DNA of 64,000 nucleotides from Betaproteobacteria bacterium. Lineage in GTDB: Bacteria; Pseudomonadota; Gammaproteobacteria; Burkholderiales; Casimicrobiaceae. This document shows, one piece after another, positions 1 to 9,457 of the stretch (positions within the stretch are counted from its first letter, which is position 1; each line of letters opens with the position of its first letter). The position numbers and the translations under genes were made by a program. The stretch covers positions 682,001-746,000 of the forward strand of contig JAAFJO010000001.1 of the NCBI GenBank assembly GCA_013298145.1, given 5' to 3'. The notes beneath the pieces were generated by a model. It was not told the DNA's origin. It saw only the letters and a program-made list of their open reading frames with translations, and searched no databases.

Positions 1-45
1 CTCCCTCACCCGCCCTTTGGGCACCCTCTCCCAGAGGGAGGGTTT
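1..45. repeat. REP-like palindrome inside recG
   Basis: A G-rich/C-rich palindromic element of the form ccctctcccagagggag, with the flanking gggcgggtgaggg-type tail common to this repeat family. It is read in frame by recG in the loop after motif II. The left end is cut by the window edge. Confidence 0.75.
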
Positions 46-1276
46 TCGAGCGCAATTGCAACCGCTGCTCAACGCCAAATCGATGTTGTTCATCTACGAC
101 TACCAAGGCCAATCGTGCAAACGACACTTTCTTCTGAAATAGCGCATGGGTGCCGATAGCGATTTGCGCTTCGCCACGCTTGCACTTGTCCTGCGCGGCT
201 TTGAGCTCTGCCGTGGTGAGCGAGCCCGCGAGCCAGGTGAGCTGCACTGGTAGGTCTTTAAGCCAGTGTGTGAGTTTTCGGAAGTGCTGCTCCGCCAACA
301 ATTCGGTCGGCGCCATGAACGCGACTTGATAGCCCGCCTCGATACAGGCGAGCGCTGCCAGTGCGGCAACGATTGTTTTCCCGCTGCCGACGTCGCCTTG
401 AAGCAGGCGCGTCATCGGCACATCGCGAGTGAGATCGGCAAGCACATCGGAGACGGCGCGTTTCTGTGCGCTCGTGAGTGTGAACGACAGTCGCTGCATC
501 ATCAAGGGCGAGATGAGCTGCGTAGGCGTAATCGATGGCGAGCTCTCGGCGGCGCGAAGTGTTTTCGCATCCTTGAGCGCGAGTTGCTGCGCAAGCAGTT
601 CATCGAACTTGACGCGTCGCCACGCCGGATGATTTCGCGATTCCAGCGCGCCAATCGCGCTCACATCGGTGGGCTGATGGAGTGCTGCGAGCGCGTCGCT
701 CCACGAAAGTAGTTGCAACGATTCACGAAATGGCGCGGGAAGCAGCTCGGCTTGCCAATCCCGTACTTTGAGGGCTTTGGTGGCGAGCGTGCGCAATGCC
801 GCCTGCGGAATTCCGGCGGCAGATGGGTAAACAGCTGTAAGCGCTTCCCCCTCACTCGATTGAGGCTTAGCGTCCGTTTTCTTAAAAAGCGGATGAACTA
901 TTTCTAACCCGTTCCGCCCTTCTCTAATTTCGCCGAAGACCCGAATGCTGTTGCCAATAGTGAGCGCTTTGACGATGTTGGGATAGAAGTTGAAATAGCG
1001 AAGCGTGAGGCGAGGCGTGAAGTGCGAGCTGCCGTCGTCATCACTTGCGCGAATCAGCGCAACAAATTGCCGACGCGGTCGAAACTGCGTCTCTGCAAAT
1101 TCCACCACGCCCTCGACGACCACCGACTCGCCGACCATTAAATCGCGCAACGCCACAACTCGCGTTTGGTCCTCGTAGCGCATCGGCAAATGCAACAAAC
1201 AATCGCGCAAGTGCGCAATCCGCAGTTTGGCAAGCTTGGGTCGCAAAGCGGGCGGTAAATACGTCTCTTCGTTCAT
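1..1276 (-). CDS. recG: ATP-dependent DNA helicase RecG, N-terminal part (runs off window)
   Basis: RecG is a superfamily 2 helicase that remodels stalled replication forks and branched recombination intermediates. The frame reads from ATG at 1276 down to the window edge, giving the first 425 residues of a protein that is usually about 690. Visible are the N-terminal wedge/OB region, then the Walker A motif QGDVGSGKT near 380-400, MAPTELLAEQH, WLAGS, GTHALFQ and the DEQHRFG form of the DExH motif II. After motif II, where the family has a short variable loop before the SATPIPRT motif, the frame enters a palindromic repeat (bases 1-43) and reads KTLPLGEGAQRAGEG. The frame stays open there. The remaining helicase motifs lie outside the window, so integrity past this insertion is not shown. 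The identification itself is secure. Confidence 0.93.
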   Translation of the reverse strand, partial: MNEETYLPPALRPKLAKLRIAHLRDCLLHLPMRYEDQTRVVALRDLMVGESVVVEGVVEFAETQFRPRRQFVALIRASDDDGSSHFTPRLTLRYFNFYPNIVKALTIGNSIRVFGEIREGRNGLEIVHPLFKKTDAKPQSSEGEALTAVYPSAAGIPQAALRTLATKALKVRDWQAELLPAPFRESLQLLSWSDALAALHQPTDVSAIGALESRNHPAWRRVKFDELLAQQLALKDAKTLRAAESSPSITPTQLISPLMMQRLSFTLTSAQKRAVSDVLADLTRDVPMTRLLQGDVGSGKTIVAALAALACIEAGYQVAFMAPTELLAEQHFRKLTHWLKDLPVQLTWLAGSLTTAELKAAQDKCKRGEAQIAIGTHALFQKKVSFARLALVVVDEQHRFGVEQRLQLRSKTLPLGEGAQRAGEG

Positions 1277-1311
1277 GGACTTCGCAACTCGCTTAAGCGA
1301 GTTGCGACTGA

Positions 1312-1360
1312 TATCTCCCCTCTACCTCGGGGAGAGGGGTCGGGGGTGAGGGATGACCGA
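1312..1360. repeat. REP-like palindrome between recG and the A2M gene
   Basis: The element carries the arms ctcccctctacctcggggagagggg followed by the tail gtcgggggtgaggg (written here in two parts). It belongs to the same family as the copy inside recG and lies in the divergent recG/alpha-2-macroglobulin intergenic region (1277-1516). Nothing else is recognisable in that gap. Confidence 0.7.
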
Positions 1361-1516
1361 AGGGAATGGCGGTAGCGCTTTTCACGCGTGTGAGTTTATC
1401 CACACGTCATGTAAAGGTTCATTCAGACAGCTTGTGTTTGTATGCGCGTACAGATAGAAATCTCTAAATCAAAGAAAACTGTCGCGCACTTCGCGCCGCC
1501 GACTCCGGGAATCTCA

Positions 1517-4500
1517 ATGAACCGTCTATTTATTGCTGGCCTGCTTGCATTCGCGAGCATCGCCACGCCTTTCGCCAAACTCCCTGCGCTTGCTGAATCA
1601 CGCCCCGCACACGAGGCGATCAACATCGACGAACAGCAAGCCTTCCTAGTTCGCGCGAAAGGCGCGGTCACCGCGAAGGATTTTGTCGAGAATGTTTTCT
1701 GCGAAGTTGAAGGCGTTCGTTCGGTCAACACCGTCCGTGTGATCGGCGGCAAACGCAAAGAGGAATTGCTACAAGCCGCTGGAATCAGCAATCCAGAAAA
1801 CTGGATCGCATTCCGCTGCACGCAAAATTTTCCAAGCGGCGCGGATGTGATCATCCGTTGGGATTCGAAAGCAGACACCTTTCAAGCGGCTGACTATTTG
1901 CGCTTCAAAGTGCGCACTGGCGAATGGCTTGAATTCACCTGTATGCGCGAAAACCAGGGCGCCGACTGCAATCCGTTTGGCACGGCATCGTTTCAGTTTC
2001 GCGATCGCGCGGTGGATCCCGAAGATCGAAAGCGCTTCCGGCTGCGCGATGATGCGGGCAAGCTCTACCGACCCGCGCCGCTGGATGAGTACAGCGAATC
2101 CGTCGATTTCAAAGGCTTGCCGCCTGAGACGCGCTATACGCTCGTCCTCCCGCCAAATTTGAAGGAGGCGGGCAGCGGTACGGCGCTTACGTTGAAATCG
2201 CCGATTTCGTTCCGCACAAGTGCGTACCCGCCGCTCGTCAAGTTCGCGCGCAGCTTCGGCATTCTCGAAAGAAATGCTGACCCAGCGCTGCCGATCACGG
2301 TGCGTAATCTTGAGCCCGCAACTGGCGGCACGGGTGCGGTAATCCGCAAGCTCCGCGTCACCAGCGAACAAGACATGATTCGCTGGTACGCGCGTACGGC
2401 GGGTTTGCAGAAGCGTGATCGCTCGACCGATGATGATGAATACGATGGCTTTGGCGACGAGGTAAAGTCCGCGGACAACGAAGACTTACGCGCACGTTCC
2501 CTGCTGAAAGGCAACGCGCAAGCGCAAACGCTGCCGCTGCCAAAGCCGGGTGGTGCGAAGGAGTTTGAAGTTGTCGGTCTGCCGCTGCCCGAGCCAGGTC
2601 TTCATATCGTGGAAGCAGAATCGACGGCACTTGGCGCATCGCTCCTTGAGAAGAAGGGCTCGATGTTCGTTCGCTCAATCGCGCTGACGACCAACCTCGC
2701 GGTGCACGTGAAAACGAGCCAAGGCAATGCGTTTGTCTGGGTGACGCGATTGTCGGATGCCGCCGTCGTCGCCGATGCCAGCGTACGTATTCGCGATTGC
2801 AAAGGCGTAGAACTCGCTGCCGGAAAAACAGATAAAGACGGCGTGACGAAGCTCACTTTCCGAACACCGAAAAACCGTGATTACGAGTGCCCGAACTTCG
2901 TATTCGCCGCGAGTGGCGATGACACCGCATTCACGCGAACCGATTGGACGCGCGGCATCGAATCGTGGCGTTTCAATTTGCCTTACGACTACGAAGATTA
3001 CGAAGGCGATGGTGTTGTCGCGAAAGTCTCAACTCACACGATCCTCGCAAGAAACTTGTTGCGCCCCGGCGAAACGGTGCACATGAAGCATTTCGCGCGC
3101 GAGAAAAAGCGCTTCGGCACGGCTGCGCCCGACGTGAGCAAGCTCGCCAAAACGCTCGCCGTGGTGAACGAAGGCAACAACGAACGCTCTTCGCTCAACT
3201 TGACTTGGTCGGCGCGCGGTAACGCCGTGACAGAACTCCGCCTGCCTGCGAATGCGAAGCGAGGCCAATATCGAATTGAAATCGCAGGTCGCACGACCGC
3301 CCGTTTCACCGTCGCCGATTTCCGCTTGCCTGTCTACAAATCGACGGTTTCCACGCCACGCGCGGATGTCGTCACGGGTGACAAGGCAGAGGTTGATGTT
3401 CGCCTTGAATTCCTCTCGGGCGGCCCGGCGTCCGGCGACATTGTCACGGTGCGTTCGCGGTTTGACCCGCGCACCTGGGGCGGTTTCGAGCAGTGGCCCG
3501 ACCACAGCTTCAATCCGCCGTACGAATATGATGAGCAAGGCAATGTAAAACGTGACCGCGACGCGAAACAGCCCGAAGGTTCGGATGAAACCGTGGGCTT
3601 GTCGCAAGCGGGCAGCGCGCGCGTCTCCATCGCGACCCCCAAGGTTGCAAAGCCTCACACCATGATCGCGGACGTGGAATACAGCGATCCCAATGGCGAG
3701 ATCTATACCGCACAAACGCGTCTCACGGTGTGGCCCGCTGCGACGCTGATCGGCATCAAAACGACCGACTGGGCGATGTCGCGCGAGCGCTTGAGCTATG
3801 AAATCGTGACCACCGATGTCACGGGCAAAGCCGTTGGCGGCGTCAAATTCAAAGTGAAGGGCACGCATCGCGATTGGAATAGCTATCGCAAGCGAAACAT
3901 CGGCGGCTTCTACAGTTACGAATCGACCGAGAAAAAAAGCGATCTGGGTGTTCTGTGCGAGGGCACGACGGATCGAAGCGGCAAGTTCATGTGTACCAGC
4001 AGCGTGAAAGTGTCTGGCGAAGTGCAACTGAACGCGGAAGTGGCCGATGACAAAGGTCGAGTGGCGGTCGCTGGCACGTCAATGTGGGCATCCAACGGAG
4101 ACGACTGGATGTTCAGAAGCGAAAGCTCAGATCGCATCGATTTGTTGCCCGAGAAGAAACGCTATGAGCCGGGCGAGAAGGCGCGCTTCCAAGTGCGCAT
4201 GCCGTTCCGCGAGGCGAACGTGTTAGTGACGGTGGAGCGAGAAGGCGTCGTGCTATCCAACTTCGTCACGCAGCTCTCGGGCAAAACGGCCGTACTCGAA
4301 GTGCCGATGAAAGAAGAGTGGGCGCCGAATGCTTATGTCTCGGCTCTCCTCGTGCGTGGGCGCGTGGGTGAACCAAAGCCAACGGCGCTCGTCGATCTTG
4401 CGAAGCCTGCGTTCAAACTCGGCATTACAAACGTTGATGTGAACTGGCAACGCTATTCGCTCGATGTGAAAGTGACGACCGACAAGCCGGAATACCAAAC

Positions 4501-6790
4501 ACGGGAAAAGGCGCAGGTGAAGATCAAGGTCGAGCGGGCGAACAACAAGCGCCCTGGGGACAACACGGAAGTAGCCGTGTTCGCGATCGACGAAGCGCTG
4601 CTCGAATTGCAAAGCAACAACACGTGGAAATTGCTCGATACGATGATGCGTCGTCGCGGTCATGATGTGACGACGGCCACGGCGCAAATGCAGGTGATCG
4701 GCAAACGTCACTTCGGCCGCAAAGCCTTGCCGCCGGGTGGTTCAGGTGGACGTGGTGCTGGAACGCGTGAACTCTTCGATACGCTCATCTTCTGGAAAGC
4801 CGATGTGATGACCGATGCGTATGGTGAAGCAACGGTCGAAGTGCCGCTCAACGATTCGCTCACACGCTTCCGAATCGTCGCCGTCGCCGAGCGCGCACAA
4901 CAAAACGAAGCCGATCGTTTCGGCACCGGCGAGACGAGCATTCGCACCACGCGCGATCTACAACTCTTTTCGGGTTTGCCCAAAGTAATGAGGCATGGCG
5001 ACGATTTCAGGGCAACCGTGACTTTGCGTAATTTGACGACTCGCCCCGTCATTACAGAGGCGATCGCGGAAGTAGACGGCAAGCCATTGCAGAAACGCGA
5101 AATGCGTATCGCAGCTGGCGAGAGCGCGCTCATCTCGTGGGATGTCAAGGCCGCTGCGGTGGGCGCGGAAAGCGTTTGGAAATTTGATGCGAACGAGCGA
5201 GGCAATGCGCGCGGCGATTCGCTGCGCGTGAAGCAAGCGCTTGTCACGCCGCTGCCGATTCGCACGGTGGCCGATGCGACCGCAGAGGTCAAAGGCCGTG
5301 CGTCGATGTCGCTTAAGCCTGACGCCACCGTGGGCGCAATCAAAGACGGCGAACTGTTGGTTTCGCTCGCTCGTACGTACGGCGCTGACACCAGTGGCAT
5401 TCGCGCTTATTTCCTGCGCTACCCTTTTGCGTGTTTAGAGCAGCGAACGACGAAAGCGCTTGGCCTCAAGGACGACAACCTCTGGAACATCATCAGCGAA
5501 TCGCTGCCGACCTATCTCTCCGCCAATGGACTTGCGAATTACTACCCCGGCGCAACGGAAGAGGGCTATCCAGTGCTGACAGCCTTCGTGCTCTCAGGCG
5601 CGCATGAAGCCAGTTGGAAAATCCCCGACGAATCGCTCAACAAAATGCTGTTCGGACTTGAGCGCTATGTGTCGGGCGAACTCAAAACGCAACGCTCGTG
5701 GCTTCCGAACGATAGCCTTTATCTGCTTTCGGAAAAACTGATCGCGCTGGAAGCGCTGTCTCGCTATGGGCGCGCATCGAAGCGGCTCTTGGATACGGTG
5801 CGTGTCGATCCGGTGAAACTTACCGCGGCCTCGCTCGCCGACTGGATCGAGATATTGAATCGCGCGAAAGATGTACCGAATCGTGACGCGTTGCGCGCTG
5901 CGGCGATCAAAGAGCTGCGCGATCAGATTCGAGTGACGGCGAATGTCGCCAACGTTGCGCGCGCCGATGATCGTTGGTATTTCATGCGTAGCGAGGATTA
6001 CACCGTCGCGCGCATGTTCCGCTTGAGCCTTGACACGAACGAACTCTCAACGTTCAAAATGCCATTGTTGCGCCAACTCAATTCACGCATGCTTCGCGCA
6101 GGACATTTCTACTCGACGCAAGCGAATATTTGGACGGCCTTCGCAATTGAACGACACGCGAAACAAGCGAGCGCAGACGGACGCACACGGATCAGCTTCC
6201 GTGGCGAAACAAAAGAAGTCGTTTGGGATGCTGGCCTCATCGATGGCGAGGTCAAATTTGCATGGAACGGTGCAGCGGCGCAAGCGGGCGAAGTCGCCAT
6301 CGAACATCTCGGCAAAGGTGAGCCGTGGAGCCGCGCACAACTGCGTGCCGCCGTGCCGCTTACCGGCACCCAGAACAACGGCATCGCGCTCACCAAGAGC
6401 TTTAAGCCTGTGCAGCAAAAGACGCGCGGCAAATGGAGCGTGGGTGATGTGTTGCAAGTCACGGTGACGGCGAACAACAGCGCCGATCTCGGCTGGCTCG
6501 CGATTGATGATCCGGTGCCGACCGGTGCCACCGTCCTCGGCGGCCTTTCAAAGCTCGGCGAAGTGTCTGACCCCCCGAAAACCTGGCAAGGCTATCGCTA
6601 TATCGAGCGCACGTTCACCAATGTGCGCTCATCATTCGAGTACGCGCGCAAAGGCCAACACAGCTTCACCTATGAAATTCGCCTGACGACACCGGGTCGA
6701 TTTGCGCTGCCACCCACGCACGCGGAAGCGATGTACGCGCCGGAAGTGAATGGTCAACTTGGGAACGAAGTGTTTGTGATTGAGCCGTGA
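1517..6790 (+). CDS. Bacterial alpha-2-macroglobulin family protein (YfhM-like)
   Basis: Predicted periplasmic protease trap of about 1757 residues, in the usual range for bacterial alpha-2-macroglobulins (1500-1900). The frame is open from 1442, but ATG 1517 is preferred because it begins a clean signal peptide (MNRLFIAGLLAFASIATPFA, then an Ala-rich cleavage region). No lipobox cysteine is seen, unlike the E. coli lipoprotein YfhM. The middle has repeated beta-rich MG-type segments and an MG2-like stretch. The thioester motif CLEQ is intact with Cys near residue 1306, followed by the alpha-helical thioester domain and a C-terminal receptor-like domain ending FVIEP. Its stop overlaps the GTG of pbpC, the classical A2M-PBP1C pairing in which the inhibitor is thought to protect the cell when the wall is breached. 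Family assignment is firm; target proteases are unknown. Confidence 0.92.
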   Translation: MNRLFIAGLLAFASIATPFAKLPALAESRPAHEAINIDEQQAFLVRAKGAVTAKDFVENVFCEVEGVRSVNTVRVIGGKRKEELLQAAGISNPENWIAFRCTQNFPSGADVIIRWDSKADTFQAADYLRFKVRTGEWLEFTCMRENQGADCNPFGTASFQFRDRAVDPEDRKRFRLRDDAGKLYRPAPLDEYSESVDFKGLPPETRYTLVLPPNLKEAGSGTALTLKSPISFRTSAYPPLVKFARSFGILERNADPALPITVRNLEPATGGTGAVIRKLRVTSEQDMIRWYARTAGLQKRDRSTDDDEYDGFGDEVKSADNEDLRARSLLKGNAQAQTLPLPKPGGAKEFEVVGLPLPEPGLHIVEAESTALGASLLEKKGSMFVRSIALTTNLAVHVKTSQGNAFVWVTRLSDAAVVADASVRIRDCKGVELAAGKTDKDGVTKLTFRTPKNRDYECPNFVFAASGDDTAFTRTDWTRGIESWRFNLPYDYEDYEGDGVVAKVSTHTILARNLLRPGETVHMKHFAREKKRFGTAAPDVSKLAKTLAVVNEGNNERSSLNLTWSARGNAVTELRLPANAKRGQYRIEIAGRTTARFTVADFRLPVYKSTVSTPRADVVTGDKAEVDVRLEFLSGGPASGDIVTVRSRFDPRTWGGFEQWPDHSFNPPYEYDEQGNVKRDRDAKQPEGSDETVGLSQAGSARVSIATPKVAKPHTMIADVEYSDPNGEIYTAQTRLTVWPAATLIGIKTTDWAMSRERLSYEIVTTDVTGKAVGGVKFKVKGTHRDWNSYRKRNIGGFYSYESTEKKSDLGVLCEGTTDRSGKFMCTSSVKVSGEVQLNAEVADDKGRVAVAGTSMWASNGDDWMFRSESSDRIDLLPEKKRYEPGEKARFQVRMPFREANVLVTVEREGVVLSNFVTQLSGKTAVLEVPMKEEWAPNAYVSALLVRGRVGEPKPTALVDLAKPAFKLGITNVDVNWQRYSLDVKVTTDKPEYQTREKAQVKIKVERANNKRPGDNTEVAVFAIDEALLELQSNNTWKLLDTMMRRRGHDVTTATAQMQVIGKRHFGRKALPPGGSGGRGAGTRELFDTLIFWKADVMTDAYGEATVEVPLNDSLTRFRIVAVAERAQQNEADRFGTGETSIRTTRDLQLFSGLPKVMRHGDDFRATVTLRNLTTRPVITEAIAEVDGKPLQKREMRIAAGESALISWDVKAAAVGAESVWKFDANERGNARGDSLRVKQALVTPLPIRTVADATAEVKGRASMSLKPDATVGAIKDGELLVSLARTYGADTSGIRAYFLRYPFACLEQRTTKALGLKDDNLWNIISESLPTYLSANGLANYYPGATEEGYPVLTAFVLSGAHEASWKIPDESLNKMLFGLERYVSGELKTQRSWLPNDSLYLLSEKLIALEALSRYGRASKRLLDTVRVDPVKLTAASLADWIEILNRAKDVPNRDALRAAAIKELRDQIRVTANVANVARADDRWYFMRSEDYTVARMFRLSLDTNELSTFKMPLLRQLNSRMLRAGHFYSTQANIWTAFAIERHAKQASADGRTRISFRGETKEVVWDAGLIDGEVKFAWNGAAAQAGEVAIEHLGKGEPWSRAQLRAAVPLTGTQNNGIALTKSFKPVQQKTRGKWSVGDVLQVTVTANNSADLGWLAIDDPVPTGATVLGGLSKLGEVSDPPKTWQGYRYIERTFTNVRSSFEYARKGQHSFTYEIRLTTPGRFALPPTHAEAMYAPEVNGQLGNEVFVIEP

Positions 6791-9345
6791 GGAACATTCG
6801 AGCATTTTTACGGTGGGTCATTCCCGCGAAAGCGGGAACCCACAGCCCGCGTGACACCTGTGTTCGCACGAAACAATCAGCGTTGAGTTTCAATCAGTGG
6901 GTCCCCGCTTTCGCGGGGATGACAGGCGGTATAGCGATCACTCTCGCGACAAGTTTGGCGTTCGCATCGCCACCGTCATTCGACTCAATCCGCAGCCAAT
7001 ATTCCCCCAGCGACCGCTACCTCCTAGACCGCAACGGCGAGCCGATACAACGCATCCGAACAAACAACAAAGTCCGCCGCAGCGAATGGGTGAAGCTCGA
7101 CGACGTCTCGCCTGCGATGGTCGAGGCCGTGCTCGCCTCCGAAGACAAACGCTTTTTCGATCACGGCGGCGTCGATTGGCGCGCTGCTGCCTCTGCGGCG
7201 ATTACGAATTTGCGTAGCGGCGAAGTGAAGCGCGGCGCGAGCAGCATTTCGATGCAGGTGGCCGCGAGTTTTGATGCTTCACTCGCGCGTGCGAACGCGG
7301 GCAAAGATGCGCGCACCATGAGTCAAAAGATCGACCAAGCGCAAGCCGCGTGGCAGCTCGAGCGCGCGTGGTCGAAAGAGCAGATTCTTGAGACCTATCT
7401 CAACACAATTTATTTTCGCGGCGAATTGCAAGGCATCGGTGCCGCGTCAGAGCAGCTTTTTGGCAAAGCCGCACACGGATTGGATCGCATCGAGTCGTCA
7501 ATTCTCGCCGCGCTCATTCGCGCACCGCAAGCGCCGCGCGTGAGCGTTGAACGCCGCGCATGCGAAGTTTTGCGCTCGTTCGAGAACAAAGCCGATTGCG
7601 CGCCGATTGCGTACGCGATTGACCGATGGGGCAGCGTTCGCAACTTGCGTGACGACGCTGAATCGATTGCGCCGCATGTGGTTAAGTATTTGACCCCCTC
7701 CCCTTCAACGGGAGCGGAATTTACGGCTCCCCCCCCTTCAACGGGAGCGGAATTTACAGCCCCCTCCCCTTCAAGGGGAGGGCGGGGGTGGGGATGGGGT
7801 TCCCATGAAACTAGGACCACCCTCGACCGCTCCCTCCAACTGGCCGCGCGCGACGCCATCCGCAAACACCTGCAAGTGCTCGCTGGCCGTAACGCGCATG
7901 ACGCAGCGGTTGTCGTGATCGACCACGCGACGGGCGAAGTGCTCGCCTATGTCGGCTCGTCAGGGCAGCTTTCCGAAGCGGGGGATGTCGATGCCGCACG
8001 CGCACCGCGTCAGGCCGGCTCAACTTTGAAGCCGTTCATCTACGGTCTGGGGATCGAGAAGAACCTCTTTACCGCAGCGACCTTGCTCGACGATTCGCCA
8101 TTTTCAGTAGACGTTGGCGGCGGCGCTTACACGCCGCAAAACTACGCGCACGAATACGTCGGCCCGGTGAGCGTTCGTACCGCGCTCGCAAGCTCACTCA
8201 ACGTGCCCGCGATCCGCGCGCTCACGCTCGTCGGCGTTGCGCCCACGCACGCATTGCTCAAGCGCGCAGGGCTGACCACGCTCGTGAATGACCCCGAGCA
8301 TTACGGCTACTCACTTGCACTCGGCAGCGCGGACGTGAGCTTGATTGAACTGACGAATGCTTATCGAGCGATTGCGAATGGAGGGATGGTGAGTGGCGCT
8401 CGCTTCCATCGAGGCTCTACTCCCTCTCCCCTCGAGGGAGAGGGCGGGGGAGAGGGGGCGAAACTTCAGACGAAGTTGGTTATGACTCAACCTTCCCCCT
8501 CTCCCTTAATCCCTCCCCCTCCAGGGGGGAGGGAAACGAAAATCTTCTCCGAACAAACCGCCTGGCTCGTCGCGAACATGCTCTCCGATCGCGGCGCGCG
8601 CTACGTCACGTTCGGTTTTGATAGCCCCCTCTCGCTCTCGCATTGGTCCGCCGTCAAAACCGGTACCAGCAAAGATATGCGGGACAACTGGGCGATTGGG
8701 TTCAATACCCGCGTCACCGTCGGCGTGTGGGTTGGCAATGCACGCGGCTTGCCGATGCACGGCGTCACCGGTGTGTCGGGCGCTGGCCCGATCTGGGCGG
8801 ACGTGATGGAAGCCGCGGCAGCGCGCTTTGGCGCGGGTGCACCGCCCAAAGCGCCCGCGAGCATCGTGCGGCAGCGCGTTGAATTCGCAAGCAGCGATTC
8901 GCGCATCGAAGCCAGTCGCAGCGAATACTTTGTTCGCGGCACCGAACCCACGCCCGGCGCATCGCGAATCACCATCGCGGCGCGTGAAGCCAATTCGCAA
9001 GGCGCACGCATCGTCTCGCCAACCGACGGCGCAATCATCGCCATCGACCCTGACATCCCAAACGACAACCAACGCATCACGCTCGCGAGCGGTGACGCGA
9101 AACAAGCGGGGTGTTGGGAAGTGAACGGCGAATCCCTTGGCTGCTCAGAGACGCCGATCACCTGGTCGCATGTTTCGTACGCCGAAGGTGCAAAAAACAC
9201 TGTGCAGCGCAGCGCAGAAATCCGCCTTCTCGATCACGAAGGCGTCGAGCGTGATCGTGTTTCGATCATGTTGCGAACGTCGCTCAAATCGCCTTCGCTT
9301 GCGGCGAGAAAGAGTATGAAGAGCGATAACGGCGTTATCGATTAA
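6787..9345 (+). CDS. pbpC: Penicillin-binding protein 1C with three in-frame repeat insertions
   Basis: Bifunctional peptidoglycan glycosyltransferase/transpeptidase of the PBP1C class, about 852 residues from GTG 6787. The glycosyltransferase (GT51) motifs EDKRFFDHGG (from E119) and GASSISMQ are present. The transpeptidase has S412-T-L-K415, a SLN motif and K624-T-G-T, and the protein ends with the BiPBP_C-type domain. Three stretches do not belong to the family: residues about 11-45 (reading VIPAKAG and WVPAFAGMT), about 303-338 (an 11-residue repeat ending STGAEF) and about 543-584 (SPLEGEGGGEG). All are translations of palindromic repeats and none breaks the frame. The first separates the basic start MRNIRAFLR from a hydrophobic GIAITLATSLAFA segment, so it may split the signal anchor; ATG 6919, inside the repeat, is an alternative start. 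Active-site motifs are all intact. Confidence 0.93.
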   Translation: MRNIRAFLRWVIPAKAGTHSPRDTCVRTKQSALSFNQWVPAFAGMTGGIAITLATSLAFASPPSFDSIRSQYSPSDRYLLDRNGEPIQRIRTNNKVRRSEWVKLDDVSPAMVEAVLASEDKRFFDHGGVDWRAAASAAITNLRSGEVKRGASSISMQVAASFDASLARANAGKDARTMSQKIDQAQAAWQLERAWSKEQILETYLNTIYFRGELQGIGAASEQLFGKAAHGLDRIESSILAALIRAPQAPRVSVERRACEVLRSFENKADCAPIAYAIDRWGSVRNLRDDAESIAPHVVKYLTPSPSTGAEFTAPPPSTGAEFTAPSPSRGGRGWGWGSHETRTTLDRSLQLAARDAIRKHLQVLAGRNAHDAAVVVIDHATGEVLAYVGSSGQLSEAGDVDAARAPRQAGSTLKPFIYGLGIEKNLFTAATLLDDSPFSVDVGGGAYTPQNYAHEYVGPVSVRTALASSLNVPAIRALTLVGVAPTHALLKRAGLTTLVNDPEHYGYSLALGSADVSLIELTNAYRAIANGGMVSGARFHRGSTPSPLEGEGGGEGAKLQTKLVMTQPSPSPLIPPPPGGRETKIFSEQTAWLVANMLSDRGARYVTFGFDSPLSLSHWSAVKTGTSKDMRDNWAIGFNTRVTVGVWVGNARGLPMHGVTGVSGAGPIWADVMEAAAARFGAGAPPKAPASIVRQRVEFASSDSRIEASRSEYFVRGTEPTPGASRITIAAREANSQGARIVSPTDGAIIAIDPDIPNDNQRITLASGDAKQAGCWEVNGESLGCSETPITWSHVSYAEGAKNTVQRSAEIRLLDHEGVERDRVSIMLRTSLKSPSLAARKSMKSDNGVID
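6813..6925. repeat. Inverted-repeat element (VIPAKAG/WVPAFAG type) at the pbpC N-terminus
   Basis: Two inverted ends, cattcccgcgaaagcggga near 6819 and tcgcggggatgac near 6912, flank about 60 bases of unrelated sequence. This is the widespread proteobacterial repeat whose translations read VIPAKAG and WVPAFAGMT. It lies in frame within the start region of pbpC. Confidence 0.8.
7693..7801. repeat. 33-bp tandem repeat plus REP-like palindrome inside pbpC
   Basis: The core ttcaacgggagcggaattta recurs at 7704 and 7737, and a diverged ttcaaggggaggg unit begins at 7770. The spacing is exactly 33 bases, which keeps the frame and gives an 11-residue protein repeat. The third unit runs into the ggcgggggtggggatgggg tail of the REP-like family. 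Confidence 0.85.
8418..8536. repeat. Pair of REP-like palindromes inside pbpC
   Basis: Two inverted copies face each other: ctccctctcccctcgaggga with a gggcgggggagaggg tail from about 8420, and a C-rich reverse copy ending ccctccaggggggaggga at about 8534. About 40 bases separate them. The whole block is translated in frame between the transpeptidase SLN and KTG motifs. Confidence 0.8.
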
Positions 9346-9420
9346 GTCCCAATTTAATTGGGGCTGCGAGTATTAAATGCTTGTTATCGAAAATAGAAAA
9401 GATGCCTATCTAGTCGTTAT
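9346..9420. repeat. GCCC-hairpin dispersed repeat, copy 1
   Basis: The element holds the palindrome CCCAATTTAATTGGGG (9348-9363) followed by an AT-rich stretch with gaaaatagaaaa. It belongs to a dispersed family also seen near 16.0, 31.5, 34.97, 40.5, 45.88 and 55.2 kb. It directly follows the pbpC stop. Confidence 0.6.
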
Positions 9421-9457
9421 TTAATTTGGCCGTGGCTGGCAATGTTGACCATCGCAA

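Noticed and set aside
3029-4027. Long open frame (332 codons) on the minus strand inside the alpha-2-macroglobulin gene
   Set aside because: It lies wholly opposite a well-supported gene, has no recognisable domain and an Arg/His-rich composition typical of antisense frames in GC-rich DNA.
7693-7801. Possible CRISPR-like array from the 33-bp spacing of repeated units
   Set aside because: The units are contiguous with no unique spacers, only two to three copies exist, and the sequence is translated in frame within pbpC.
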